In this document: positions 25,800 through 36,392 of the stretch, piece after piece
Position numbering within the stretch: position 1 is the stretch's first letter
Layout: each line of letters opens with the position of its first letter
Assembly: GCA_000149265.1 (NCBI GenBank)
Contig: CH002977.1
Span: 186,876 to 250,875, forward strand
DNA: 64,000 nt
Source of the DNA: Ciona savignyi
Taxonomy: Eukaryota > Chordata > Ascidiacea > Phlebobranchia > Cionidae
Direction of reading: 5' to 3'
Made by a program: the position numbers and the translations under genes
Notes under the pieces: model-generated
What the model saw: only the letters and a program-made list of their open reading frames with translations
What the model was told of the DNA's origin: nothing
The model's database searches: none

Positions 25800-27029
25800 C
25801 TTTAGACGATAGGAACAACTATATATAGGATTGTCAGCCGCAAAGTAAAGCTTGTATGATATTCGTTTCTTGGAAAGATGTGAGTGGTAATTTATGCTTG
25901 TTTTTGTTTTCTTTTAAAGTGGATAGTGCCAGGTTAGACAAACTGGTACCAGTGTACAAAACTGTTTTATTAAGACTAAAAATATAAGACTAGGGATTTT
26001 GTTATTGTAGTTAAGTTAAGGTACGTTTTTGCGATTGGCTAATTGCCGCGAAAATGGTTGTCTTGCAATATTAAATGTTTGAGCGGTCAATATATCTTTC
26101 TTTTAGCGATAAAGCGTTAATCTTTTAGCCTTAAAGCGTTACTGACTCGGCGTTACTGTTACTCTGTCAGCGTTAAGTTACTGTTTATGTTGACGTTAAA
26201 AAAAATCGATCTCGCATTAAAACTTGGACGTGATTTATGATATTGTGTAAAGGAGGAAATTATTTGAACTTTTAGTTTCGTGTGTGGAATATATCGTGGA
26301 AGAAGAGTAATAATGACGTCATATTGTATACTGTTACACCTGGCAGTGCACAGTAATGTACCGTGTTGCGGAGCAACTTACTGCTTGCGGAGTACTGAGA
26401 TAATGATGTCGTAATTAGCTCCTTAACAGAAAAAATCATGTGACAAACTTATCTTAAATGTTAGTTTACTTTGCCGCCTTTGCTCGAATAAAAAAAAAAC
26501 CTAAAACGGCCGCAGTGTTCGCAAATATTACTCAAGTTTAGTGGTACATGACCTGAGCATTGTACTGTTAAATCTATAATTGTCTTGGTAAAATGGCAAT
26601 GTGTCATCACTGGCAAGCCATGATTCATTATGTGATTGTAGCAATGAATACATTATGTGAATGTAACTTACTTTTACTTGGCATCTTTTCAACAACAACT
26701 AAGCTGTAGACATATTTAATAAAACGAGTGAGCTAATAACCTTTTATCAAATAATTCCTTCTAAGCGGGTTTTAAATAATGACAGGTTTAAAGTTGGCTA
26801 TAAGTTTGTAATAAAAAACTTTTTTTTCCGTTTCTTTACATAATTGATATTGACAGACTAACGCAGGTTAGATAATATTTACGCAGGGAGTTTCTTCCGC
26901 AGGCTTGTGGTGTTTTACATAATATCCTGCAACTCAATCCCCTATTTTACAGATGTATGGTATGTGTTGACCTTATTTTATGAATGTATAGCATGCAAAT
27001 TAAACTGAATGATTTAGTTAAATTGAGAC

Positions 27030-27133
27030 ATGAAGCTTAGTTCAATTGACTCGTGTTTACTGCTGACTGTGGTTAGTCTTACATTACTATGTTCTGTGCA
27101 TTTGTATCAGCGATCCGTAGAACAGTATATGAG
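27030..27133 (+). pseudogene. Orphan duplicate of GT31 galactosyltransferase exon 1
   Basis: Encodes the same 34 residues plus split codon as exon 1 of the complete gene (33164-33267), starting MKLSSIDSCLLLTVV and ending before a gtacgt donor. The few base differences seen inside the exon are synonymous. No galactosyltransferase catalytic exon follows before the Harbinger element and copy B. It is therefore a stranded first exon, or an alternative 5' exon able to splice to the exons at 34353 onward. Confidence 0.8.
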
Positions 27134-27730
27134 GTACGTGAAAAAGAATCTACCAGCAGAAACTATTGGATCTCCAATCCAAATTTGATATGCATATTTA
27201 CTGAATAAAGTTTATATTCACTTTGGTATACAAAAACTTTAAAAACTTAAAATGCTAATATCTCTTGAATTTTAACTATATCATTTTTTTGTTTCCACAT
27301 GGACGTAACAAAATCAATAACGTATTTTAAAAATTTCGCCCAAGCGTATCAGCCCGAGGGCCAATTTTTCGCATTTGTGGCATTTTGTGGTTCGTATTCT
27401 TTCTAGTTTGACATCTTAGTTTTAAAAAATTCACTTTAAATTGTAATCAAAAATAATTATAAAATCAAACTAAAAAACTTATCGAATTAAAATATCTTCA
27501 ACTAACCCTACAATAAAGTATAAACATTTATTTTATGTTCGGAGGATTTTAATACACCGAGGTTAAAATAAACCTTATACAGTATAAAGATATGATACAT
27601 GTTACTTTGTGCTCATTTTTTTAATATGAAACGTTCAGAGGCATACCAGCGTGTCTCAATCTTGCTGTCAAAGCTCCAATTCTTTCCGTCACTATTACTA
27701 CGTTTCCATTACTACGTTTCCATGTCCACT

Positions 27731-27756
27731 CTTCAGGACAAGTACTTGTCCTGAAG
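27731..27756. repeat. Perfect 26-bp palindrome
   Basis: Two 13-base arms (cttcaggacaagt and its exact reverse complement) abut without a spacer near the left end of the Harbinger element. Confidence 0.97.
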
Positions 27757-27859
27757 TGCGTCATCGCGCCTGACGGGACCACGTGACTTCAAAATTGAGG
27801 CGCAGTACTTGTCCTGACGAAGAATCGGTCAGGCGGTCCCGGAGAGGTTGCCCAGTCGA

Positions 27860-27887
27860 GTTCAGGCGCAGTATTATGCGCCTGAAC
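27860..27887. repeat. Inverted repeat, 11-bp arms
   Basis: Arms gttcaggcgca and tgcgcctgaac are perfect complements around a 6-base loop, subterminal in the Harbinger element. Confidence 0.97.
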
Positions 27888-28622
27888 GCACTCAACCGAA
27901 ACATTTCAAACAACACGCTGCAACTGGAAATTAGTGATTTGTGCGGAGTATTGTGCAGTTCAACACTGCTAGGGTATAGGCGATGGTGATAGTTAGATTT
28001 AAAACTAAAAAGAATTTTTTTAGTAGCGTAGTAGATTACATCCTAATATGAGGTATAAGGTTTATAGACTAGGCTGTCAAGCTAAAGTCGCCAAATGGTT
28101 TAGCTTTACCAAATAGGCTAGCCTCAATTGCTTAATTAAATATTTAGAAGACGAGTAGCAGTTCATATCCTGATATGAGGCCTACAGTCAAAATGACTGG
28201 GCTGTTAAGTTAATTTAAGTCGCCTAATGGTTAAGCTTGGGCAAATATGCTAGCCTCAATTGCTTAATTCATTTTTTAGAAGACTAGTAGCAGTTTATAG
28301 CCTGATATGCCCCCCCCGCCCAAAAAAAAACCACCGCCTGGAGTCTTGGCCCACAGCAACAGACCACCAGGACATGGAACTGGACACCCTGGCCACACCG
28401 CATGCTGAGCAATCTATCGTGCTGGATATTCCGGTAACTTGAGGAATCCTCTGCCCCGGATATCCCAGCCACACGACATGTTGAGGAATCTTCTGCCCCG
28501 GAAACTTAAGTCATCATCACGTGCCCAGAAAACTGGAAGAATACCGGTATCAGGTACACAACAGTAGTTGTTGAAAAATTGTTCCATAGTCTGTATATAA
28601 TAATACTGTTTTATTTCCAAAG

Positions 28623-28837
28623 GTACTTCAAGACGAGCACAGCGAAGAAGGCAAAGGGCAGCAGCTGCCTTAGCGCAACAGGACCGGGAATCTAGCAATT
28701 TTGACGAAGTATTCCAACTTTTGAGAGAGTCAGAAGCAAGAAGCTCTGCGAACATTACTGCTATGGTAAATGCCATTGCACAACTTGCAGACGTGTTGAC
28801 TGCATCGTTGAAAAGGCAGAATCCATCTTATGTTTAA
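28623..28837 (+). CDS. C-terminal exon of Harbinger accessory (Myb-like) protein, probable
   Basis: After an acceptor (tttccaaag) a clean frame of about 71 residues runs to a stop at 28835-28837. It begins with an Arg/Ala/Gln-rich stretch (GTSRRAQRRRQRAAAALAQ), then an amphipathic helix-like part (FDEVFQLLRESEARSSANI), and ends KRQNPSYV. This composition and position fit the C-terminus of the Myb/SANT-like DNA-binding partner that PIF/Harbinger elements encode beside the transposase. The upstream part (about 28310-28510) appears degraded or split by introns. The Myb domain itself was not recognised, so the assignment rests mainly on context. Confidence 0.5.
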
Positions 28838-29052
28838 TATTGCATTCACTATTTCGTTTTTCGTTTGTTTTTGCGTTCTGATTCTGATGTTGTGTTTTTA
28901 TTCATTTCTGTCGTTTTTGCGTTCTGTTCTCTTCGGTTTCATACGTTCACTATTTTTATTCATTTCAAGTTTATTAAAAATTCAAAAACGAATAAAAACA
29001 AATCTGCATTTCAATGAAAAAATAATCCGCAATGATTTGGCGTATATGACTG

Positions 29053-29700
29053 TCAGCACTTGGCTGCGGCGAAGAACTTTGAGGAACAGGCGTTGCAACA
29101 AGCTGTAATAATGTATGAAGCTCCTTCTGCATCAACATGTAATTGCCTTTTTAAAATCCGCCACCTGGCTTTCAACCTCCCAAAGGCATTCTCCACAACT
29201 ATTCTCTCACTGCTGTGATGATGGTTAAAATTTTCAGTTAGAGTAGAACCGGTGTAGGGCCTCATCAGCCATGGTAATAATGAATATGCGGAATCACCAA
29301 CAATCATCACTTGAATTTCGTTGTTGTTGTTGGTATGGTTCCCTGTATGATATAATTCAAGTTTTACATCACTAGGAAACTAAATTAACTGACATGAATA
29401 CATACCGTTGGAAGGCTGGTAGCATTTTCTATACAAATTGGACGATTTAAGCACCGATGCATCATGTACACTGCTGGGCATTTTGACAGATATGTCTCTG
29501 AATCTAAGAAATATGGGCAACATGAATATAAATGTATGATACATCATTCAATATTTCTGCTTGTATTATGGATATGACATCCATCAATATATTTGGTGAT
29601 ATTGGTTTCAATGCATTGCGCCTCGTTGGAATCTGGGAGGTATGTATATAAACTGCACTTTTTGCAGTGCTCGACAAAACCTAAAATGAAAATTCATGGG
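29053..29700 (-). CDS. PIF/Harbinger transposase, HARBI1-like (C-terminal part)
   Basis: Minus-strand coding pieces resemble the DDE nuclease of HARBI1. An exon ending near 29408 reads FRDISVKMPSSVHDASVLK and SSNLYRKCYQPSN, the family's (P)GSxHDxxVxxxS segment. The last exon (about 29340-29053) has VMIVGDSAYSLLPWLMRP (the catalytic GDxxY Asp region) and ERIVVENAFGRLKARWRIL (the NxxxxxxRxxVExxFGxLK region with the catalytic Glu). The protein ends FFAAAKC before a stop at 29053. A further upstream piece reads TSQIPTRRNALKPISPNIL. The copy may be intact or recently active, but the N-terminal exons were not resolved. Harbinger transposases normally need a Myb-like partner, possibly the plus-strand frame at 28623. 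Confidence 0.8.
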
Positions 29701-31446
29701 TAGGCTACATACAGTACATCACACATAACTATATACAAAAAAAGGGTTTATAGGTTACCTGTGAAGACACCGATGGACTGATGTTTTCCAGTCAGAGTCA
29801 TTAAAATTCTTTACAATTGTGTCCCATCTGTCTGTTGACCTGTAATTCAATTATCTGTTATGTACACTACACAGTAGGTCTAGCCTACACTCAGTACACT
29901 GTACAATAACAATCAAAAATGGAGTTCATCAATGTACACATAAAACATTATTCTCAGTACCGGTAATCCTATATGGCCTAATCGCATTAATGTTAATATG
30001 GTATGCACACAAGACAACAGCAGATTGGTCAATTTACCTTTGTAGCATCCAGAAATCTCTTTTTTTGTGAGGCCTAGGGACATGTTTGCCCAAAATTCTT
30101 TGTTGCAAGTGCAACTGCTTCTACAGATAATTCAGTTCTCGGCATTTTTTGTTTTTTTAGGCCATAAACATGTAACAGTTAGATCTATCAACACAACACA
30201 CAGCAGACTCAAAATGCATTCTTCCCTGCGACGCGCTTGAGTGATCACGGTGCGCCTGAAAAGTGGACTAAGCGGACATGGAAACGCGAGGGGTTTTGCG
30301 CCTGATCGGTCAGGCGGTCTATTCCAACAGGCTATGCTTTCAGGCGCAGTACACAAAGCTGACCAAGCAAACATTGTCTTTAAGATATTTACTTTAATTA
30401 GAGATACTAGAATTTACATGCAACATGGACAAAAATGTTAAAAATTGAAATTAAAGGTTAGAATAGGATGTACATAGTATGGATATTCATAGCAAATTTA
30501 CAGAGCGGTTGTCAGAAGTTTACAGAACCTGTTACAAAATGGGCTATATTAGACGCGTGTAAATGTGGTACAGTCCAAATAAGTGTATCCCAATATTATC
30601 TTAAATTAATTTATTAAATATTAAATTAGCGGAGATTAAAAGTAAAGCATATACCTTAATATCGAAGATTAATAATATTTGCCATTCAAATAAAGGAATT
30701 GGAAAAATGCGGGTCATCTTTAACTTCTGCCGCCGTAACTCATTCTTTTGAACAACCGATGGCAGTGGTAGTATTATGACAAAAAAGGTGTATTTGTATT
30801 TCTAAGACGGACATTTTCTTGTATTATGTGTCAATTCTGTACAAAAGGTTCTTAGTACGAATGTTTGTTTTTTAAAAAGGCCCTTGTTTAGATAGAATCG
30901 ACCAAATTGTGCCATATTGCGTGTTTTAATGATCAGATATCCTGATCGAGTGCCGGAAAAGATTCTGCCGGTTTATATATAAAGCAATTCATGTGTACAC
31001 ACAATGCTGGAAACTCACACTGCTAAAACGTTCTACACGTGATTTAAACGTTGAAAAATTCTACAATAAATTAAACGACTGCCCAACAAGTTTTCAGACT
31101 TTAATGGTAAATACTTCTTCCATCGCAACAAAACGTTTTGGTAGATTACAACCCCCGAAGCTAAATACTAATTTTAGTTTAGAACATCTTTTTACAACGA
31201 GAGATGCCATTTCAACATTTGGCATGCATAAGCAAATTCAATATTCGTCATAGAAATTACGGGTTCCCTTCGATTTCGAAGGAAACAAAAGGTTGTCTTT
31301 GCTTTGTCTCATAGAGAGGATAGTCACGTACACGTCTATTGCTTGTATGTTATCAGAGCACGAATTCGTTATCAAGATGTTAGACCTGTGTTGCAGAGAT
31401 TTCAGAAAGACAAAATGGAAACGATAACAGCCAGTTTGCCCTAGAC

Positions 31447-31817
31447 CAGAGGTTCTCAAACTGTGCGTCGTTTAAAATCTTGTAGGGCGTCGCACGGCCA
31501 TTGCGTTCGAAACTACACTCACTTATAAGCAAATATTCATTACGAATAGACGTTGAAAAAGTAATAAGGGTCGCAGTTTTAAATATTCTTCCAAGGTTCC
31601 ACGATCTTTGTAAAAATAAACAAACCCCACACGTCACATTATATTTGAATTACGTTACTAACGGCCGGGGACGTGGCTATTGTTCTTTTATTGTATTTCA
31701 TTTCTTTATTATACCACTAAATATAACTTTGGTAGCAATAGTTTAGTGACTGGTGCGTCGCAAGCTCAGCAAACTTTTGAAAAGGCGTCGCAACCAAAAA
31801 AAGTTTGAGAACAACTG
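31447..31817. mobile_element. hAT-type MITE in copy B
   Basis: Counterpart of 25430-25799 with the same terminal repeats and the same imperfect flanking octamers (31439-31446 and 31818-31825). The insertion therefore predates the duplication. Confidence 0.85.
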
Positions 31818-32176
31818 CTTTAGACGATAGGAACAACTATATATAGGATTGTCAGCCGCAAAGTAAAGCTTGTATGATATTCGTTTCTTGGAAAGATGTG
31901 AGTGGTAATTTATGCTTGTTTTTGTTTTCTTTTAAAGTGGATAGTGCCAGGTTAGACAAACTGGTACCAGTGTACAAAACTGTTTTATTAAGACTAAAAA
32001 TATAAGACTAGGGATTTTGTTATTGTAGTTAAGTTAAGGTACGTTTTTGCGATTGGTTAATTGCGGCGGACAAATGGTTGTCTTGCAATATTAAATTGTT
32101 TTTGACCTTAACTGTTTGAGCGGTCAAGATACTTTTTTTTAGCAATAAAGCGTTAAATTTTAGCCTTAAAGCGTTA

Positions 32177-32295
32177 NNNNNNNNNNNNNNNNNNNNNNNN
32201 NNNNNNNNNNNNNNNNNNNNNNNNNNNNNNNNNNNNNNNNNNNNNNNNNNNNNNNNNNNNNNNNNNNNNNNNNNNNNNNNNNNNNNNNNNNNNNN
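32177..32295. other. Assembly gap (119 N)
   Basis: Run of N inside copy B, in a stretch of short agcgtta repeats. Confidence 1.
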
Positions 32296-33163
32296 GGCCT
32301 TAAAGCTTACTCTGTCAGCGTTAAGTTACTGTTAATGTTGACGTTAAACAAATTCGATCTACATTAAAACTGGGACGTGATTTATGATATTGTGTAAAGG
32401 AGGAAATTATTTGAACTTTCGTGTGTGGAATATATCGTGGGAGTAATAATGACGTCATATTGTATACAGTTACACCTGGCAGTTCACAGTAATGTGCCGT
32501 GTTGCGGAGAAACTTACTGCTTGCGGAGTACTGAGATAATGATGTCGTAATTAGCTCCTTAACAGAAAAAATCATGTGACAAACTTATCTTAAATGTTAG
32601 TTTACTTTGCCGCCTTTGCTCGAATAAAAAAAAAACCTAAAACGGCCGCAGTGTTCGCAAATATTACTGAAGTTTAGTGGTACATGACCTGAGCATTGTA
32701 CTGTTAAATCTATAATTGTCTTGGTAAAATGGCAATGTGTCATCACTGGCAAGCCATGATTCATTATGTGATTGTAGTAATGATTTCATTATGCGAATGT
32801 AACTTCCTTTTACTTGGCAATTTTTCAACAACAACTGAGCTGTAGACATATTTAATAAAACGAGTGAGCTAATAACCTTTTATCAAATAATTCCTTCTAA
32901 GCGGGTTTTAAATAATGACAGGTTTAAAGTTGGCTATAAGTTTGTAATAAAAAACATTTTTTCCGTTTTTTACATAATTGATATTGACAGACTAACGCAG
33001 GTTAGATAATATTTACGCAGGGAGTTTCTTCGGCAGGCTTGTGGTGTTTTACATAATATCCTGCAACTCAATCCCCTATTTTACAGACGTATGATATGTG
33101 TTGACCTTATTTTATGAACGTATAGCATGCAAATTGAACTGAATGATTTAGTTAAATTGAGAC

Positions 33164-36100
33164 ATGAAGCTTAGTTCAATTGACTCGTGTTTACTGCTGA
33201 CTGTGGTTAGTCTCACATTACTATGTTCTGTGCATTTGTATCAGCGATCCGTGGAACAGTATATGAGGTACGTGAATAAGAATCTACCAGCAGAAACTAT
33301 TGGATCTCCAATCCAAATTTGATATGCATATTTACTGAATAAAGTATTCATTTACGTTATTGGTACCGTATACAAAAACTTTAAAAACCTAAAAGGCTAA
33401 TATCTCTTGAATTTTAACTTCATCATTTTTTTCGTTTCCACATGGACGTAACAAGATCAATAACGTATTTTAAAAATTTCGCCCGAGCATATAAGCCCGA
33501 GGGCCAATTTTCCGCATTTGTGGCATTTTGTGGTTGGTATATTTTCTAGTGTGACATCTTTAAAAATAAAGATGGCACTTTAAATTGTAATGTAAAAAAG
33601 AAGTATAAAATAAAACTAAAAAACTTCTAATTAAACATCCCGACTAACCCTACAATATAACAAGTATAAACAGTTATTTCATATTCGGAGGATTTTAATA
33701 CACCGAGGTAAAAAAAAACTTTTACAGTGTAAAAACCAATTCTTCTCGTCACAATTCTGTAACCTGTTTTAGCTGACAAAGCATGTATTGTCTTTAAAAT
33801 AATTACTTAAATTAGAGATACATTAAAAGTACAGAACTATATATTACGGATACAAAAACATTATATTTTTTAGAAATAAATTATTTTTCTTGAAAGCATC
33901 TTAAATTTGTAAAAATATGTGCCTTCGTTTATATTTGTTGGTAATTATTTTTGTTTATTCTAAACTCTCCCCTACTTTCTGACAAGGTGTAAATCCAAGT
34001 GTAGAAGTTTCAGTATGCATAAAATGTTGCTTGTCATTCAGAGTTTAAAATAACGGGTATTCATAAACTTACCGAAGTTAACCAATGAAATATTTACCAA
34101 ATTCTGACCAAAGAAAGCCAAATAATTCACACGCATCTTAACTTTTACGATTAAAATGGACAAAAACAATATGTATTTTTTGTAAGTGGACTGGGTAACG
34201 ATTACCCAAATATGCTTAGCAGGATGGACAAAGAAGTGCTATATTTCTTGGCTATCTCTAAACAGAATATCAGTTATATAAAACTGATTTTTTGTATTTA
34301 CTAAGTGATTTTTTTCTGAAAACATTTTTCGTCCTGGCGCATATAAGCTCAGACGGTTTGATCTGTTTTGGGTCGAAACAAACAAGGATGACAAAACCAC
34401 ATTTTACAGTTACTACAGACGAAAGATTGTGGTAGACTCTGAAACAATACAACTCACGACCGAGAGCGCAAATTTGGAAGCGAATTTGGTTGGAAACTTC
34501 TACTTATCAGAACCACGAAAAATTTTAATGAATTTGTGTCATATGGACGAGTGCTCAAAACATAAAGGTATTTTGGTTCATAGATAAGTTATCCAAAGTC
34601 TCGCGCAAGCGATACTTAATGCGTGGTTGTATTGTAGACTATAGACACTGTAAGATAAAATTTATCAACTACAGATTACATTGTTTTTGCCTTATTGAGG
34701 TACTTATACCTTAATTAGTCGGCAACAGAGTTACCAAACTGTTTCTGTTTTATTTACTCCCTTTAGCGAATGACACTGGAGACCGGGCTGATTAATCAAA
34801 CTACTACCGAGTAGGACGGTTTTCCGAGGCGCCAGACTGTTGCTATTCCAATTGTCAAATTACGAAAGAAAAATAATTCTACTAAACATAGAGAAGTGGG
34901 AAATTCTTACCTTTTTTTCTATCAACAGTCGATTTTTTGGGTGTTAGTGTTAAGCCAACTCTAGGGCCGGGAGAGGTGAATATAGGTCCCGTTTATACCC
35001 TAATGAATAAAGTATAAGAAAAATTGTCTTACCTTATTCAAATAGAATCAACAGTCGAAATTTCGGCGATTTCACTGTGTTTCTTAATATTACAAATTGC
35101 CATAATTAAAAATTTATTCTCAGCTCACCGCTGGAGAATGATCATGTTCGTGAAATCATCAGTCGGTAACACCCGCCAGAGGGAGTTGATTCGAAAAACC
35201 TGGGGATCCCTCAGTCGCATCAACGGGGGACGCATGGACACAGTATTCGTGCTTGGCATGCCAACCAACTCAAAAGTTCAGAATTTGATCCGTGATGAAA
35301 TCGAGCGCTACTCAGATATTCTGCAATATAACGGATCTGACGCTTATCGGTATGTTGGTAATTCAAATCATTAATTGTCTTTAATGCATCTTGTTAATGT
35401 GTCCCTTCACTATCGCCTTGCCTACAACTGACCGACAAGATGCACGGCTTGACCACCACACTGGTGTTTGTCCGTAGATATCTTCTTTAACAACAGTCTT
35501 GCTCCAAACCATTCGGTAATATTTGCATCTGTCCATAAAGAGTTAAATCTAACCGCACGCTTCGGTGCGTAGAACGTTTTCACGAACACGTACTGTTGAA
35601 TTCACACACAAATTTTCACCCTGGCAGATGGATGGTTGTTTCTACTATAGATTAGCGTACCAGCTCACTTTCTTTATTATAATTAAACAAACACACATTT
35701 AACTGTGCTTCATACAAGTCTGCCACTCGTCACACCGATGACATCTTTAATGTAATAGAATAACGGTTTCTATTTAAGACGTATCAGTTAGTGTGTATAT
35801 TTTACTTCAAAACACTTTTAATGCTCATTTCAGAGATATACCACAAAAGACATTAGCTGGAATGCAATGGGCCTCTGAAAATTTAAAAGATGGAGATTTT
35901 TACTCGTCTGTGGACGATGACTTCCAAATCAACATGAAAGAATTTCAAGAGGCCATCGATTTATATTCCAACATAACTGCAGAATCAGACTGGCCTGAGT
36001 TCCCTATTATATGCGGTTTTGTTTTGGGCGACAGAGAAGCCCCTATGAGAGGCAATGGTATAAAATGGGGGGTATCAAAAGACGAATACAGATGGCCACG

Positions 36101-36392
36101 GTATCCACCGTTTTGCCATGGTGGATTTTACACTACAAGTGTAAGGGTGATCAAGCAATTATACAACGAATCGAGGTCAGTCGCGTTAATGAGACTTGAC
36201 GATGTCTGGATCACCGGCATTTTAAGGCGAAAACTTGGCATGCCGGACGAAATGATTGTTGCGCCGAAAGCATATTATGCTGTTCACCATGCGAACCCGG
36301 AAAAAATTATTGATAATTTTAAAGATTTGTTAAACAGACTGGGTACGGAGAACACATGCCGTTGCTTTGTAGATGAAATTCCTGAAACGTAA
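33164..36392 (+). CDS. GT31 beta-1,3-galactosyltransferase-like type II membrane enzyme
   Basis: Four exons: 33164-33267, 34353-34567, 35124-35349, 35834-36392 (phases 2, 1, 2). They total 1104 bases, 367 aa, typical for the family. Such enzymes sit in the Golgi and add a beta-1,3-linked sugar (galactose or GlcNAc/GalNAc) from a UDP donor to glycan chains. A short cytosolic lead and signal-anchor helix (residues ~9-24, CLLLTVVSLTLLCSVH) start the protein. A stem follows, then the GT31 motifs FVKSSVGNTRQRELIRKTWG (115-134), the metal-binding VDDD (208-211), FPIICGFV, PPFCHGGFY and LDDVWITGIL, equivalent to the family's EDV(Y/F)VG. The protein ends CRCFVDEIPET. Acceptor sugar cannot be predicted. 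The stop overlaps a good donor-like gtaagc. An aataaa is near 37048. Joining of exon 1 across ~1.1 kb is by phase match and membrane-anchor logic. Confidence 0.88.

Larger units (their letters stand above)
24780..27590 (+). repeat. 2.8-kb direct repeat, copy A
   Basis: Nearly identical along its length to copy B (30808-33735), with mostly point changes and small indels. It contains a hAT-type MITE, and an orphan duplicate of the first coding exon of the galactosyltransferase gene (27030-27133). Borders were judged by eye: similarity begins near cattatgtgt at about 24800 and fades after tacaccgagg at about 27562. Confidence 0.9.
27660..30365. mobile_element. PIF/Harbinger-type DNA transposon
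   Basis: Lies between copies A and B. It carries a minus-strand DDE-type transposase region (29053 to about 29700) and a plus-strand second open frame (28623-28837), the usual two-gene layout of this superfamily. Its subterminal regions hold repeated caggcgc/gcgcctg words and strong hairpins. The left flank (ccaattctttccgtcac near 27680) and the sequence after copy B (ccaattcttctcgtcac near 33736) look homologous, as do the right flank near 30350 and about 33770. This supports insertion into a duplicated locus. Exact ends and target duplication were not resolved. Confidence 0.75.
30808..33735 (+). repeat. 2.8-kb direct repeat, copy B (contains GT31 promoter region and exon 1)
   Basis: Partner of copy A in the same orientation, with an N gap at 32177-32295. 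It contains a hAT-type MITE at the same internal position and the first coding exon of the complete galactosyltransferase gene at 33164-33267. Confidence 0.9.

Noticed and set aside
30993..31253. 86-residue frame in copy B, also partly in copy A, as a gene
   Set aside because: Present in both repeat copies but with an indel between them that changes the peptide, and no known motif. More likely noncoding upstream DNA of the GT31 gene.
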